Positions 38,852-48,366 of a stretch of DNA of 64,000 nucleotides are shown one piece after another. The notes under the pieces were generated by a model. It was not told the origin of the DNA, did not search any database, and saw only the letters and a program-made list of their open reading frames with translations. Position numbers and translations under genes: made by a program. Position 1 is the first letter of the stretch; each line of letters begins with the position of its first letter. Source of the DNA: Virgisporangium aurantiacum (GTDB lineage: Bacteria; Actinomycetota; Actinomycetes; Mycobacteriales; Micromonosporaceae); the NCBI RefSeq assembly GCF_016863635.1, contig NZ_BOPG01000030.1:62001-126000 (forward strand). The letters are read 5' to 3'.

Positions 38852-41353
38852 GTGCCCGAGCGAGACCGAACGGTCGTCCTGTCCGAACGTCCCGTCGGCC
38901 CCGGGTTTCCGGACCGTGACCGGCCCGGGATCGACCGCGAACCCGGTATTCCACCGCAACGGCTCGACGTGCCGTTCACCGACGACCCGGTGGCCGACGG
39001 CGCCACCATCTTCCGCGATCCGATGGACCCGACGGTGCGCTATTTCGTGCCCGTGTACCGGGTCGCGGAGCGTCAGGTGGGTGGCGCCGCGCGGTACGAG
39101 ATCGCGCTCCGACCCGACGGTGCGGTCTGGCAGTTCAGCGTGGTGCTTTCCGCCGGCCGGCCGGACACCGCGCCGCCGGAGACGCGTCCGATCGCCCACG
39201 ACGTCGCCGTCCGCCTGGTGTACGACCGCAAGGTCGACGGCGGCGGAACGCTGTCCGAGTCGCTCGACCTGACGGTGCGCCGCACCGACGAGGGGCTCGT
39301 GGCGAGCCGGGAGATCGGCACGCTGGCCGGGCGCGACGCCGTGTTCCACGCGCTCACCCGGCCCGAGGCGCACCCGCGGCTGGTCGTCTCGCGGGTGGTG
39401 CGGGCGGCGGTCCGTCAGGTTTCCCCGCCGCCCCCGCGCGCGGTCATCGACCTGCTCGAACTGTCGCCCCGCGCCCGGTGGAACGGCGCCCGGCTCACCG
39501 ACCCGAGCGGCAACTCCACCGACGGCGCCGACCTGCCGTTCAACGGCGGCGAGGGCGACGCGCGCGGGTTCGTGATCCTCAGCGACACCATGCCGATGGA
39601 GGACGGCACCCGGCGGCGCGCCCTGCGCACGCACCCGAAATGGGTTCCCAACGGCACGATCAAGGGCTGGCACCCCGACGTCCCGCTGCCGGCGGGTGCG
39701 GTGTTCGAGGCCGACGTGGGTTTCGTCAACGGCGCGGTGCACACCGACGGCGTCCAGTTCATCGTGTTCGAACACCACTTCGTCGGCACCCGGCGCACCT
39801 GGAACGAGGTGCTCAGATACAACAAGAGATACACCGGTGCCCTCGACCACGTGCGGGTCGACCTGAGTGCGCTCGCCGGGCGCGAGGTCGGCATCGAGCT
39901 CCGGGTCGACGCCGGGCCGAGTTCGGCGCAGGACTGGGCGGCCTGGATCGGTCCGCGCATCGTGGGCGCGAACCCCGGCCCACCGCCGCCGCGCTACATC
40001 GTCGGCGCCTTCGATCTGGCCCAGGACAACGTGTTCCCGGTGCCGTTCTTCGACCCCGACCTGCATCCGTACATCTTCACCGGAATCGGCGGGGTGGGAA
40101 CGCCGCCGCCGCTGCTGACCCGGCACACCGTGGTGTACCGCGGCGTCCCGTACGACTACTACGAGCAGGCCGACGTGCCGGGGCAGTTCCTCTACCTGCC
40201 CGACGCGTTCAAGCTGGGCCGGCGCACCACCGCGCCGTTCACGCCCGCGCTGCTGGTGACGTTCTCCACGCCCGACGGCCGCACCGAGACGCTCACGGCC
40301 GCCCTCAGCTACGTCCTGTATCCGGTCGTCGACACCGAGCGGTTGGCCGCCGCCGCGCCGGCGTTGCGCGCCGCCGTTCCGTTGCTGCCGCCCGACGTCG
40401 AGGTGCGGTTCGACCACGTGCGGGTCCGGGCCGACCAGCTGAGCCTGCGCCTCGCGCTGCCCCGACCGGGCGGCGGCGTGGTCCGGGAGGAGCGCCCGGG
40501 GGTGGTGTCGGCGCTCGACCGCGAGATCACCGACACCGTCGTGCTCGACATGAAGCCGTTCCAGGCCGTTTTCAACGCGATGATGGGCAGCGGCGCGGCG
40601 GGCCTGTTCTCCGGCGAGGTGCTGGTTTCCGTGCAGCCGCAGGAGAACTTCGTCGTGCCGGTCGTCGCGCGGCTGGCCGACCTCACCGGCCGGGTCTTCG
40701 AGGAGACGCAGCAGCGGCTCGGGCCGGGCCGGGTGCAGGTGACGTTGCGGAACCGGGCCGAGAGCCCGGCGCGGGTGCCGTCGTTGACGTGCCGCCTGAC
40801 CGGCGCGGGCAGCGGTATGCCCGTCGACATGGCCGCCGAGGTGACCGGGTTCCGCGTCGGTGACGCCGATGCGGTGCTGCCGGCCGTGGTACCGCCGAAC
40901 GGCGTCCTGAGCTTCGTGGCGTCGGCCCAGACGGCGGCGCCCGACCTCGTCGCGGTCTACGACCTCGGTGGCGTCACCGTGGAGCCCGACCGGGAACGCG
41001 TCCTCGACGCGATCGTCGACCAGGCGGTGCCGCCGCCGCTGCACCGCACCCTGGCCGTGACGATCTTCCGCGACATCTTCGACCGCAACGCCGACCTGCG
41101 CCGCCTCGTCGTCGAGTTCTCCACCGAGGCGACGCTGGAGTTCGGCCGGGCCGACTTCCCGACCGGCGTCACCGAGTCGTCCAAGACGATCGACCTCGCG
41201 GTGCGCCTGCGCGACCTGTTGAGCGAGACGGGCGGCGGGACCGACTACCGGTACCGGGTGCGGGCCATCGGCGCGCTCGGGGAGATCGGGGCGACCGAGT
41301 GGTATCCGGTCGAGTTCCCGTTGTTCCCCAAGCTCACGTCGATCCCGGCCTAG
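38852..41353 (+). CDS. Large beta-rich protein, first of five related tandem genes
   Basis: An 833-aa protein of unknown function with no signal peptide or membrane segment. Residues 52-98 carry the cluster signature: TIFRDPMDPTVRYFVPVY, then YEIALRPDGAVWQFSVVL. The middle has a Trp/His-rich region (THPKWVPNGTIKGWHPDV, FIVFEHHFVGTRRTWNEV) unique to this member, followed by DLAQDNVFPVPFFDPDLHPY. The rest alternates short strands typical of beta-sandwiches. GTG 38852 follows GAGGAGGCACC. The next gene starts four bases after its stop. It probably forms a complex with the next four proteins; no homolog of known role comes to mind. Confidence 0.5.
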   Translation: MPERDRTVVLSERPVGPGFPDRDRPGIDREPGIPPQRLDVPFTDDPVADGATIFRDPMDPTVRYFVPVYRVAERQVGGAARYEIALRPDGAVWQFSVVLSAGRPDTAPPETRPIAHDVAVRLVYDRKVDGGGTLSESLDLTVRRTDEGLVASREIGTLAGRDAVFHALTRPEAHPRLVVSRVVRAAVRQVSPPPPRAVIDLLELSPRARWNGARLTDPSGNSTDGADLPFNGGEGDARGFVILSDTMPMEDGTRRRALRTHPKWVPNGTIKGWHPDVPLPAGAVFEADVGFVNGAVHTDGVQFIVFEHHFVGTRRTWNEVLRYNKRYTGALDHVRVDLSALAGREVGIELRVDAGPSSAQDWAAWIGPRIVGANPGPPPPRYIVGAFDLAQDNVFPVPFFDPDLHPYIFTGIGGVGTPPPLLTRHTVVYRGVPYDYYEQADVPGQFLYLPDAFKLGRRTTAPFTPALLVTFSTPDGRTETLTAALSYVLYPVVDTERLAAAAPALRAAVPLLPPDVEVRFDHVRVRADQLSLRLALPRPGGGVVREERPGVVSALDREITDTVVLDMKPFQAVFNAMMGSGAAGLFSGEVLVSVQPQENFVVPVVARLADLTGRVFEETQQRLGPGRVQVTLRNRAESPARVPSLTCRLTGAGSGMPVDMAAEVTGFRVGDADAVLPAVVPPNGVLSFVASAQTAAPDLVAVYDLGGVTVEPDRERVLDAIVDQAVPPPLHRTLAVTIFRDIFDRNADLRRLVVEFSTEATLEFGRADFPTGVTESSKTIDLAVRLRDLLSETGGGTDYRYRVRAIGALGEIGATEWYPVEFPLFPKLTSIPA

Positions 41354-41357
41354 TCCG

Positions 41358-43838
41358 ATGCCGTCGCTGCCCGACACCGGCCAGCCCGTGAGCGGGGAGA
41401 ACCTGACCCTCTACCCGCCGGCCGACGGGATCGGCCCGTACACCGCCGTCCCCGACCGCCTCGAACTCGCGGTGCGACCCGACGGCACGCCCGACCTCCG
41501 GCTGGAACTGGTGCGCAGCTTCGGCGTCGAGCAGCTCCGGTACGGCGTCCTCGACCTGCGCGTGTACGCCGCCGCCGACCTCGACTCCGCGGCCCGGGTG
41601 CTGGCCGCCACGGGTCGCGCCGGCCCGGTGGAGAGCGCGGCGTGGCAGCAGGGCGCGGTCCGGTTCGCGGTGCCGGGCCTGGCGGTGTCGGCGCCGCAGA
41701 CACTGATCGGTGACGGGCTGGGCGGCGTCCGGTGCACGCAGGTGATCGACGCCGACGCGGCCGTGGCGGTCGACGCGCTGCTGTCCTCCGACGCGGGAGC
41801 GCTCGCGGTGGTGGCCGAGGTCGAGCTGCTGGCCGCGCCACCACGGATGCCGGCGACGGTCACGTTCGTCCCCGCCGACCTGCTGGCCGCCCTCGGCCCG
41901 GGCCGGCACGGCTGGGCCGAGCTGCCCGGCGACGCGGGCCTGTTCACGGTCGACGGCGACATCGCGGACGCCGAACTGTTCGCGCTCGCGCTCGCCGCCC
42001 GGATCCGGGCCGCCTACGGCGAGTTCGCCACCGACCCGGACTCGCCCGGCCGGTCGAGCCTGACGCTGCGCCCGCCGACCGACGACGACCGGACGCCGCT
42101 GACGTGGGACCTGCGCCGGACGGTGATCGCGCCGCATCCGGTGGTGCTCCGGCTCGACCTGGCCGCGGCGTTCGTCGGCCACGACGTCGACGCCCTGCGC
42201 CGCTTCGTCGACGTGCCGCCGCTGCGCACCGGGTTCCGGCAGGTCGTCGTCACCGGCAACCTGCCGCCCGATCGGACGGGTGCGGTGCTCGGCGTGCGGC
42301 TGCGGAAGGCGGCGACCGCCGACCGGCCGGTGCCGGTCGACGAGTTCGTGCGGCTCGCACCGCCGGAGGACCGGGCCACCGCGGTCATCCAGCTGTCGCC
42401 GGCCGAGGCACCCGACCTCGACATCAGCACGGTCGCGCATCTCCAGCACGACGATGCCGGCACGGTCGAGGGCCGGGCGTGGACGAGCGACGACCGGTCG
42501 GTGCTCGTCGGTCCGGCGGACTTTGCGGTGCGGTTCCTGGCGTTCGGCGCGACGCCGGCCGTCCTGGACCAGGCCGACGTCGACGGAACGGTGACCTGGC
42601 GGGCGGCGGACGGGCCGCGGGAGTGGACGTTCCGCCTCGACGGCGCGCACCCCGGCCGGACCCTCGTGCTGCCGCGCGACGCCGAGGTGCTCGCGACGAC
42701 CGTGGTGGCCTCGCGCGGCGGCCGGACGGTCACGGTCGCGCTGCCCGTGCCGATGCCGGACCGGCTCGCCCGCCACCACTTCCCGCACTTCGGCGCGAAC
42801 GCGGTGGTCGTCCGGTGCCGGTTCGCCGCCGGGGCGGCGCGGCTGTTCGCCGAGTTCCGGCCCGAGGGCGCGGCCGAAATCGAGGCGACCCGGCTGGGCT
42901 TCACACCGGAGCGGCCGGAGGCGACCTACCGCTGGTTCAGCGACTCCATCTTCGCCACCGGGTACCGGTACCGGTTGATCGCGCCGTCCGGGGAACCAGG
43001 CCCGTGGTCCGGCGTCCAGCCACCGGACCGGGCCCTCGACCTCACCGCGGAAGGACAGCCGATGACCATCGAGGTGTCCGGGGTGCGCTTCTTCCGCGAC
43101 CGGGACGATCCGGCGCGGGCCTACTTCGACCTGGGGCCGCCCGACGCGGTCCGCACGGCCGGCGGCCGCGTGCAGGTCTGGATCCGCGAGGCGCCGGGCC
43201 GCCTGATGCTGCAGCTGACGGCGTGCCTGCAGCCCACCACGGCCCGGATCGAGGAGCTGCGCCCCGCCGTGGCGGCCCGGCTGGGGCTGGCCGACCCCGC
43301 ACTGCTCAAGCTGGCACCCCGACCGGGCCGCGTCGGCCCCGCCCGACTCCTGATGGATGCCGACGTCCTCGCCTCCGGCCGCCCGGCGTCGACCCCGCCG
43401 TTCACCGCCATGCTCCCCGCGACGGTGGAGGGCACGGCCGCCGACCGCGTGCGGGCGGCCGTGCGCGGCGAGCGCGGCAACCTCGCCGTCGGCTACGCGG
43501 TGGCGTTCGAGGACCCGGTCCGGGTCACCGTCGTGTGTGCCGGCGACGTGGCGGCGGCGCTTCCGCACCTCGGACCCGACGCCGCGGCCGGCGTGCAGAA
43601 GCTGCTCGCCGACGGCGTGCTGACCCTCACCTGTTCCGCCGACCCCGAACCGGCGCCGCCCGAGGTGTGCGAACACCTCACCGGGCGGGCCGTGGCGACC
43701 GCCGCGCAGATGCTGGGCGCCCTCCTCGCCGCCGACGGTCGCGGCGAGACGCGACTGCACGTCGAGCTGAGCGAGACCGCACACATCACCACCACGGTCG
43801 ACCTGCGGGCCGACGTCGCCGACTGGATGACCGCCTGA
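41358..43838 (+). CDS. Large beta-rich protein, second of five; contains two copies of the cluster module
   Basis: An 826-aa protein without recognised domain. It shows the module twice: residues about 16-60 (LTLYPPADGIGPYTAVPDRLELAVRPDG is split around a variable loop) and about 569-620 (VSGVRFFRDRDDPARAYFDL, then RLMLQLTACL). An ATG at 43062 (codon 569) preceded by GAAGGACAGCCG opens the second copy in frame, as if two genes had fused or an internal start exists. The central 250 residues are predicted beta-rich. It begins four bases after the previous stop without its own ribosome site, implying coupling. No secretion signal is visible. Confidence 0.5.
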   Translation: MPSLPDTGQPVSGENLTLYPPADGIGPYTAVPDRLELAVRPDGTPDLRLELVRSFGVEQLRYGVLDLRVYAAADLDSAARVLAATGRAGPVESAAWQQGAVRFAVPGLAVSAPQTLIGDGLGGVRCTQVIDADAAVAVDALLSSDAGALAVVAEVELLAAPPRMPATVTFVPADLLAALGPGRHGWAELPGDAGLFTVDGDIADAELFALALAARIRAAYGEFATDPDSPGRSSLTLRPPTDDDRTPLTWDLRRTVIAPHPVVLRLDLAAAFVGHDVDALRRFVDVPPLRTGFRQVVVTGNLPPDRTGAVLGVRLRKAATADRPVPVDEFVRLAPPEDRATAVIQLSPAEAPDLDISTVAHLQHDDAGTVEGRAWTSDDRSVLVGPADFAVRFLAFGATPAVLDQADVDGTVTWRAADGPREWTFRLDGAHPGRTLVLPRDAEVLATTVVASRGGRTVTVALPVPMPDRLARHHFPHFGANAVVVRCRFAAGAARLFAEFRPEGAAEIEATRLGFTPERPEATYRWFSDSIFATGYRYRLIAPSGEPGPWSGVQPPDRALDLTAEGQPMTIEVSGVRFFRDRDDPARAYFDLGPPDAVRTAGGRVQVWIREAPGRLMLQLTACLQPTTARIEELRPAVAARLGLADPALLKLAPRPGRVGPARLLMDADVLASGRPASTPPFTAMLPATVEGTAADRVRAAVRGERGNLAVGYAVAFEDPVRVTVVCAGDVAAALPHLGPDAAAGVQKLLADGVLTLTCSADPEPAPPEVCEHLTGRAVATAAQMLGALLAADGRGETRLHVELSETAHITTTVDLRADVADWMTA

Positions 43839-43851
43839 GAGGGGACCTCCC

Positions 43852-46068
43852 ATGCTCGACTCGTTCCGCGCCCAGACACTTCACGGCGCGACCGTGCACC
43901 CCGACGACGACCCCGACCGGTGGCACGTCTACTACCTGCGGCCGAGCGAACCCACCTGGCGGGTCAACGCGCGGGGCATCCCGCAGCTGCTGTTCCTCAT
44001 CTACCGCACGCCGGTCGACCGGCCGGGCGGGCGCAAGGGCGGGTACGTCGCGTTCGACACCGAGTTCTACGTGCCCGACGCCACGCGGGCGCTGATCCGG
44101 ACGGCCCTGCAGGCGCAGACCGACGCGTTCGCGACCGCAAACGGCCGGCAGCCGCGACCGGTGCAACTCGACGACATCGCGATCACCAGCGCCCGGTGTT
44201 TCCTGAACATCGCCGACGCCGACTCGCTGTTCTTCGAGCGGGTGCTGAACCCGGCCCGGCCGTCGAGGTTCGGTAAGCGGGTCGCCAGCTGGACGGTGGA
44301 GCTGAGCCCCGACGGCGCGGCGCTCGTCGACGAGGCGCTGCGCGGGCAGGGCGCGTCGGTCTTCCAGCCCGTCTACGAGATCGAGTGGTTCGCCGCGCTG
44401 CCGCCGTTGGAGGTCACCGCGACGTTCAACGCGTCGACCTTCTACGCGTTCACCGAGACGCGCGACGCCGACTGGAACTTCTGGGGCGAGGACGACTACC
44501 GCCACAGCATCAGCGAGAGCCTGCGCCAGTCGCAGTCGACGGTGATCGACGTCAAGGGCGCGTTCCTCGACAACGAGGCCAACCGGGCCGTGGTCGACAA
44601 GGCGCGCGACTGGGCGCAACGCACGCTGGAGAAGGCGATCGAGAAGCGGATCCTGCTGAAGGCCGCGCCGCCGTCGGACGAGGACCGCAAGGAACCGGAC
44701 GGCATCGAGGACCTGCGGATCGACTTCCACCAGCACCAGATCGACTCGTTCTCCGTCCTGTACCGGGAGAAGTCGCTGGTGACCGACCGCGACACCGTGT
44801 CGGGGACCATGCCCGCGCTGGACGGCCTGACCGACGTCGACGGGCGACCGATCGACCCGGACACGCTGATCCGACGGGTCGACCTGAACCACGAGTTCTT
44901 CCGGACGTTGCGGGTCAACGTCCACGTCGACGCCGACTTCGCCGGGCTGCCGATCCACTCGGTCGAGACGCGGCTCGACTACGCGGGAAAGCCGATGCTG
45001 CTGATGGACGGCGACGGCGTGGCCGGCGACGTCGACGGCGAGTTCCGGTTCACCGAGGCCGACGCGGTCGGCCGGTTCGTCGCACCCGTCGACGGGCCGC
45101 AGGACACGTACACCTACAGCTACACGGTCAACTACCGCAACGAGAGCCGGAAGCTGGAGGCCGGCCCGTTCGAGACGCCGGTCTCCAACACCATCCAGAC
45201 GATCAGCGTCGGCGACGCCGGCATCCTCGACGTCAAGGTGCTCGCCGGCGACATCGACTTCACCGCCATCGCCAGCGCCCGGGTGACCCTGTGGTACGAG
45301 GACACCGACGTGCCCCGGTTCGAGAACTCGTTCGAGCTCGACCGCGACCACCAGGCCCACCGCTGGCAGAAGGTCATCTTCGGCCCCCGGCGGAAGCCGT
45401 ACGGGTACCGCGTCAAGTACACGTTCGCCGACGGGCGCGAGTACACCCGCGAGGTCGGCCCGGAGCGCACCGACGAGCTGTACGTCGACGACATCTTCCA
45501 CACCCGGCGGGTGGCCGTCCGGGCGCGGAGCGACCTGGCCAACCACGTCAGCGACATCAACGTCGACCTCGTGTGGTCCGACGCGGAGCACGCCTACCGC
45601 GTCGAGAAGTCGATCACGCTCAACGCCACGAACCCGTTCTTCGACTGGACGTTCCCGGTGATCACCGGCTCCACCGGCAAGCTGACGTACACGGAACGGA
45701 CCGTGCTGCGCGACCGGTCCGAGATCGTGGAACCGGAGCGGGAGGCGACCGGCTCGACGATCGTGGTCGGCCCGCCCCGCCCCGACGAGATCGTCGTCGA
45801 GGTCTTCCCCGACCTGCTGGACTTCCAGAAGGTGCGGCTGGTCAAGGTCGACCTCGTGTACGACGACGGGGCCGGCGTGCACAAGCAGGACAGCCTCGTC
45901 TTCCGCGGCCCCGGCAACCCGCAGGTGTTCCGGGTGACGCTGCGCAACCCGGCGAAGCGCTCGTACACCTGGACCGCCACCTACTTCATGACCAACAACG
46001 CGAAGCACACGGTCGGCCCGAACGTCGACGACACCGAGGCCCTGATTCTCGAGATGCCCGTCAGCTGA
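43852..46068 (+). CDS. Large beta-rich protein with C-terminal Ig-like modules, third of five
   Basis: A 738-aa protein. The N-terminal part has the cluster module (HPDDDPDRWHVYYLRPSEP, then GIPQLLFLIY, residues 16-51) and GGYVAFDTEFYV. A helical, charged segment (about 215-290) follows. Residues about 345-738 look like four beta-sandwich repeats of about 95 residues, each opening VxVxxxxxF and containing a VDLVYDD-like strand (for example VRLVKVDLVYDDGAGVHKQD) and a late YxxxYxxxDG strand. AGAGGGGACCTCCC precedes the ATG. The 13-base gap to the previous gene and 14 to the next indicate one operon. Confidence 0.5.
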   Translation: MLDSFRAQTLHGATVHPDDDPDRWHVYYLRPSEPTWRVNARGIPQLLFLIYRTPVDRPGGRKGGYVAFDTEFYVPDATRALIRTALQAQTDAFATANGRQPRPVQLDDIAITSARCFLNIADADSLFFERVLNPARPSRFGKRVASWTVELSPDGAALVDEALRGQGASVFQPVYEIEWFAALPPLEVTATFNASTFYAFTETRDADWNFWGEDDYRHSISESLRQSQSTVIDVKGAFLDNEANRAVVDKARDWAQRTLEKAIEKRILLKAAPPSDEDRKEPDGIEDLRIDFHQHQIDSFSVLYREKSLVTDRDTVSGTMPALDGLTDVDGRPIDPDTLIRRVDLNHEFFRTLRVNVHVDADFAGLPIHSVETRLDYAGKPMLLMDGDGVAGDVDGEFRFTEADAVGRFVAPVDGPQDTYTYSYTVNYRNESRKLEAGPFETPVSNTIQTISVGDAGILDVKVLAGDIDFTAIASARVTLWYEDTDVPRFENSFELDRDHQAHRWQKVIFGPRRKPYGYRVKYTFADGREYTREVGPERTDELYVDDIFHTRRVAVRARSDLANHVSDINVDLVWSDAEHAYRVEKSITLNATNPFFDWTFPVITGSTGKLTYTERTVLRDRSEIVEPEREATGSTIVVGPPRPDEIVVEVFPDLLDFQKVRLVKVDLVYDDGAGVHKQDSLVFRGPGNPQVFRVTLRNPAKRSYTWTATYFMTNNAKHTVGPNVDDTEALILEMPVS

Positions 46069-46082
46069 CGGGGGAGGCAGCC

Positions 46083-48353
46083 GTGCTCACTCTCGCACCA
46101 CCGATCTACGTCGTCGACGGCGTCACCCTGATGCGCGACAGCGAACGCGCCGACCAGTTCTACTACGCGCCGATGGAGCCCCGCGTCGCGCTGATGCGCC
46201 AACAGGTGACCGGCGCCGAGGTGCCCGTCCTGAAGCTGTTCAAGCTTTCCGAGCCCGTCGACGGCACCGCCGGCTTCCTCGTGTTCGACACCACCCTGGG
46301 CCTGCGGCCCGACGAGCACGCGAAGATCGTGACCGAACTGCAGAGCCTCGCCGGGCTGCCGGATCCGCCGATCGTGTCGCCGGTTCCGCTGCTCGACGGC
46401 ACGGTGCGCCTCATCATGCTCGGCCGGGAGTCGGGGGTGCCGTCGACGACGCCGGTGGCGCCCGGCACGCCGCCCGACGGGTTCGTCACCGGCATCAGCC
46501 ATCCCGCGAAACCCGCGCTCTACGCCGACAACCGGGCCGTCTTCTCGGTGTCGCTCACCCAGGCCGGCGCGACGATCGTCGACCGGGCGATGCACGGCGA
46601 GATCATGCCGCTGGGCGTCGTCTACTCGTTGCAGTTCCTGGCGTTGCGGCCCGCGTTCCGGTTCACCATCGAAGCGGACTGGGAGCGGGTGCAGAAACAC
46701 TTCGAGGAGACGGTCGGCACGTCGTCGATGCTGCACGAGGCGAAGATCTCGACGATCATCGACAGCCTCATCGAGGACCACGTGATCCGGATCGACACGG
46801 CGACGTTCGTGCCCGACGACGAGGAGAACGCCGCCGTCATCGACCAGCGCGACCAGCTGCTCGACGAGCTGAAGAGCATGATCCTGGAGACGTTCTTCAC
46901 GCCGAGCCTCGACCCGATCACGCAGAAGACCACCGGCTGGGACGAGGTGGCCAACGGGGTGTCGTCGTTGCGCAAGGCGTTCCACAGCGGCGGCGTGAAC
47001 GGGCTGTTCAACTACAACCGCCAGGACGTGACGCGGCTCGACCGGCGCACGTTCAACACCGAGGTCACCTCGTCGACGACGATCCGCCGGTCCATCTACC
47101 CGCAGGCGCACCTGCAGGGCCTGGCGGGGATGGTCACCAAACTGGGTCTCGACGTCGACGACTTCATCGAGGAGGTCCTGCCGGACCCGTTCTTCCAGAA
47201 CCGCACGGTCACGGTGCTCACCCAGACCGACTTCGCCGCCGACGGCATCGGCCGGATCCAGGTGCGGGTGCGGTACGGGCAGCACGAGAAGGACGTCGTG
47301 CTCGACGCGGCGCACCAGACCGAGACGGTGACGTTCGACAGCATCGTCGAGCGGGGCGTGATGCGCCGCGCCGTCGACGTCGACTACACGGTCACCTTCA
47401 CCGGCGCCGACGCCAGCGAACGACCGGTGCGGCTCACCTCGCCGGCGCGTGAGTACACCACCAACAACGTCGAGATCATTCCGCGCGAGCTGTACACGGT
47501 GACGCCGATCCCGGTGCGCGTCCAGCCCGGGGTGTTCGCCGAGTACCCGCAGATCGACGTCCAACTGCGGTACCGCGACGACGCGCGGAGCATCGCGATG
47601 GACGACGTGGTCCGCCTCGACGAGCGGACGCCCACCGCGACGTGGCGGCAGTTCTCCATCGGTCGCGGCCCGGCGGACTTCGACTACCGGATCCGGTACC
47701 ACGGAACGGGTCTGGAGGACCGGCAGACGCCGTGGCGCACCGCCGACGAGGAACAGGTGGTGGTCAAGCACCCCGCCGCCAACCGCATCACGGTCACCGT
47801 GCTCCCGCCGAGCCCGTTCGACCGGCTCGACTTCGTGTTCGTCGACCTGTCGGTGCCCCATCCGGAAACCGGTGGGGTGGTCGAGCGCTCGGTGCAGTTC
47901 GACAAGGACCACCGGACCATGCAGCAGGTGCTGTTCGAGGTCCCCGCCGCCCAGCCGGTGCTGCTGACGTACCGGGTGACGCTGCTGTACACGAACGGGG
48001 TCCTCGTCGAGCTGCCCGACTCGATGACCCGGCGCACCCGGGTCGTCGTGCGCCTCGACCCTGTCGTGCACCGGATCATCGAGGTGGTGCCGGACGGCGT
48101 CCCCTTCGGCCCGTCGGAACTGCGCGAGCTGATCGTCGACCTGAGCTACGCCGGGCCGGTCGACACGTTCGCCCGCCGGTTCGTCTTCACGGCCGGCGAC
48201 GCGCCGGCGGAGTACTTCGAGTACGACCTCCCGGCCGAGGAGCCGGAGGAGTACGAGGTGACCGTGGAACGCCGGTACCACAACGGAATGGTGGTGCGGT
48301 CGGAACCCGTGACGACGGCCAAACGCCGGTTCACCGTACCCACCCACCCGTGA
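46083..48353 (+). CDS. Large beta-rich protein with C-terminal Ig-like modules, fourth of five
   Basis: A 756-aa protein. The cluster module spans residues 13-55 (VTLMRDSERADQFYYAPMEP, then VPVLKLFKL), followed by GFLVFDTTLGL and the LQFLALRPAFRFTIEADWE stretch that matches LKYTGLRPALDVTITADM in the fifth protein. A charged helical region (about 220-330) leads into four beta-sandwich repeats, for example VTVLPPSPFDRLDFVFVDLSV and VVPDGVPFGPSELRELIVDL. GTG 46083 follows GGGGAGGCAGCC and is preferred because the fifth gene starts the same way relative to the module. No membrane segment or catalytic motif is visible. A scaffold or shell role is possible but unproven. Confidence 0.5.
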   Translation: MLTLAPPIYVVDGVTLMRDSERADQFYYAPMEPRVALMRQQVTGAEVPVLKLFKLSEPVDGTAGFLVFDTTLGLRPDEHAKIVTELQSLAGLPDPPIVSPVPLLDGTVRLIMLGRESGVPSTTPVAPGTPPDGFVTGISHPAKPALYADNRAVFSVSLTQAGATIVDRAMHGEIMPLGVVYSLQFLALRPAFRFTIEADWERVQKHFEETVGTSSMLHEAKISTIIDSLIEDHVIRIDTATFVPDDEENAAVIDQRDQLLDELKSMILETFFTPSLDPITQKTTGWDEVANGVSSLRKAFHSGGVNGLFNYNRQDVTRLDRRTFNTEVTSSTTIRRSIYPQAHLQGLAGMVTKLGLDVDDFIEEVLPDPFFQNRTVTVLTQTDFAADGIGRIQVRVRYGQHEKDVVLDAAHQTETVTFDSIVERGVMRRAVDVDYTVTFTGADASERPVRLTSPAREYTTNNVEIIPRELYTVTPIPVRVQPGVFAEYPQIDVQLRYRDDARSIAMDDVVRLDERTPTATWRQFSIGRGPADFDYRIRYHGTGLEDRQTPWRTADEEQVVVKHPAANRITVTVLPPSPFDRLDFVFVDLSVPHPETGGVVERSVQFDKDHRTMQQVLFEVPAAQPVLLTYRVTLLYTNGVLVELPDSMTRRTRVVVRLDPVVHRIIEVVPDGVPFGPSELRELIVDLSYAGPVDTFARRFVFTAGDAPAEYFEYDLPAEEPEEYEVTVERRYHNGMVVRSEPVTTAKRRFTVPTHP

Positions 48354-48366
48354 CCGGAGGAGTGAC

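Noticed and set aside
38765..41377. 870-codon minus-strand frame opposite the first large protein
   Set aside because: Low-complexity Arg/His/Val sequence from third-position GC bias. The plus strand has a ribosome site and relatedness to the next genes.
44385..46082. 566-codon N-terminal extension of the fourth large protein
   Set aside because: It is antiparallel in quality to the third protein's frame (Arg/Gly/Asp-rich), and GTG 46083 has a strong ribosome site and begins the shared module.
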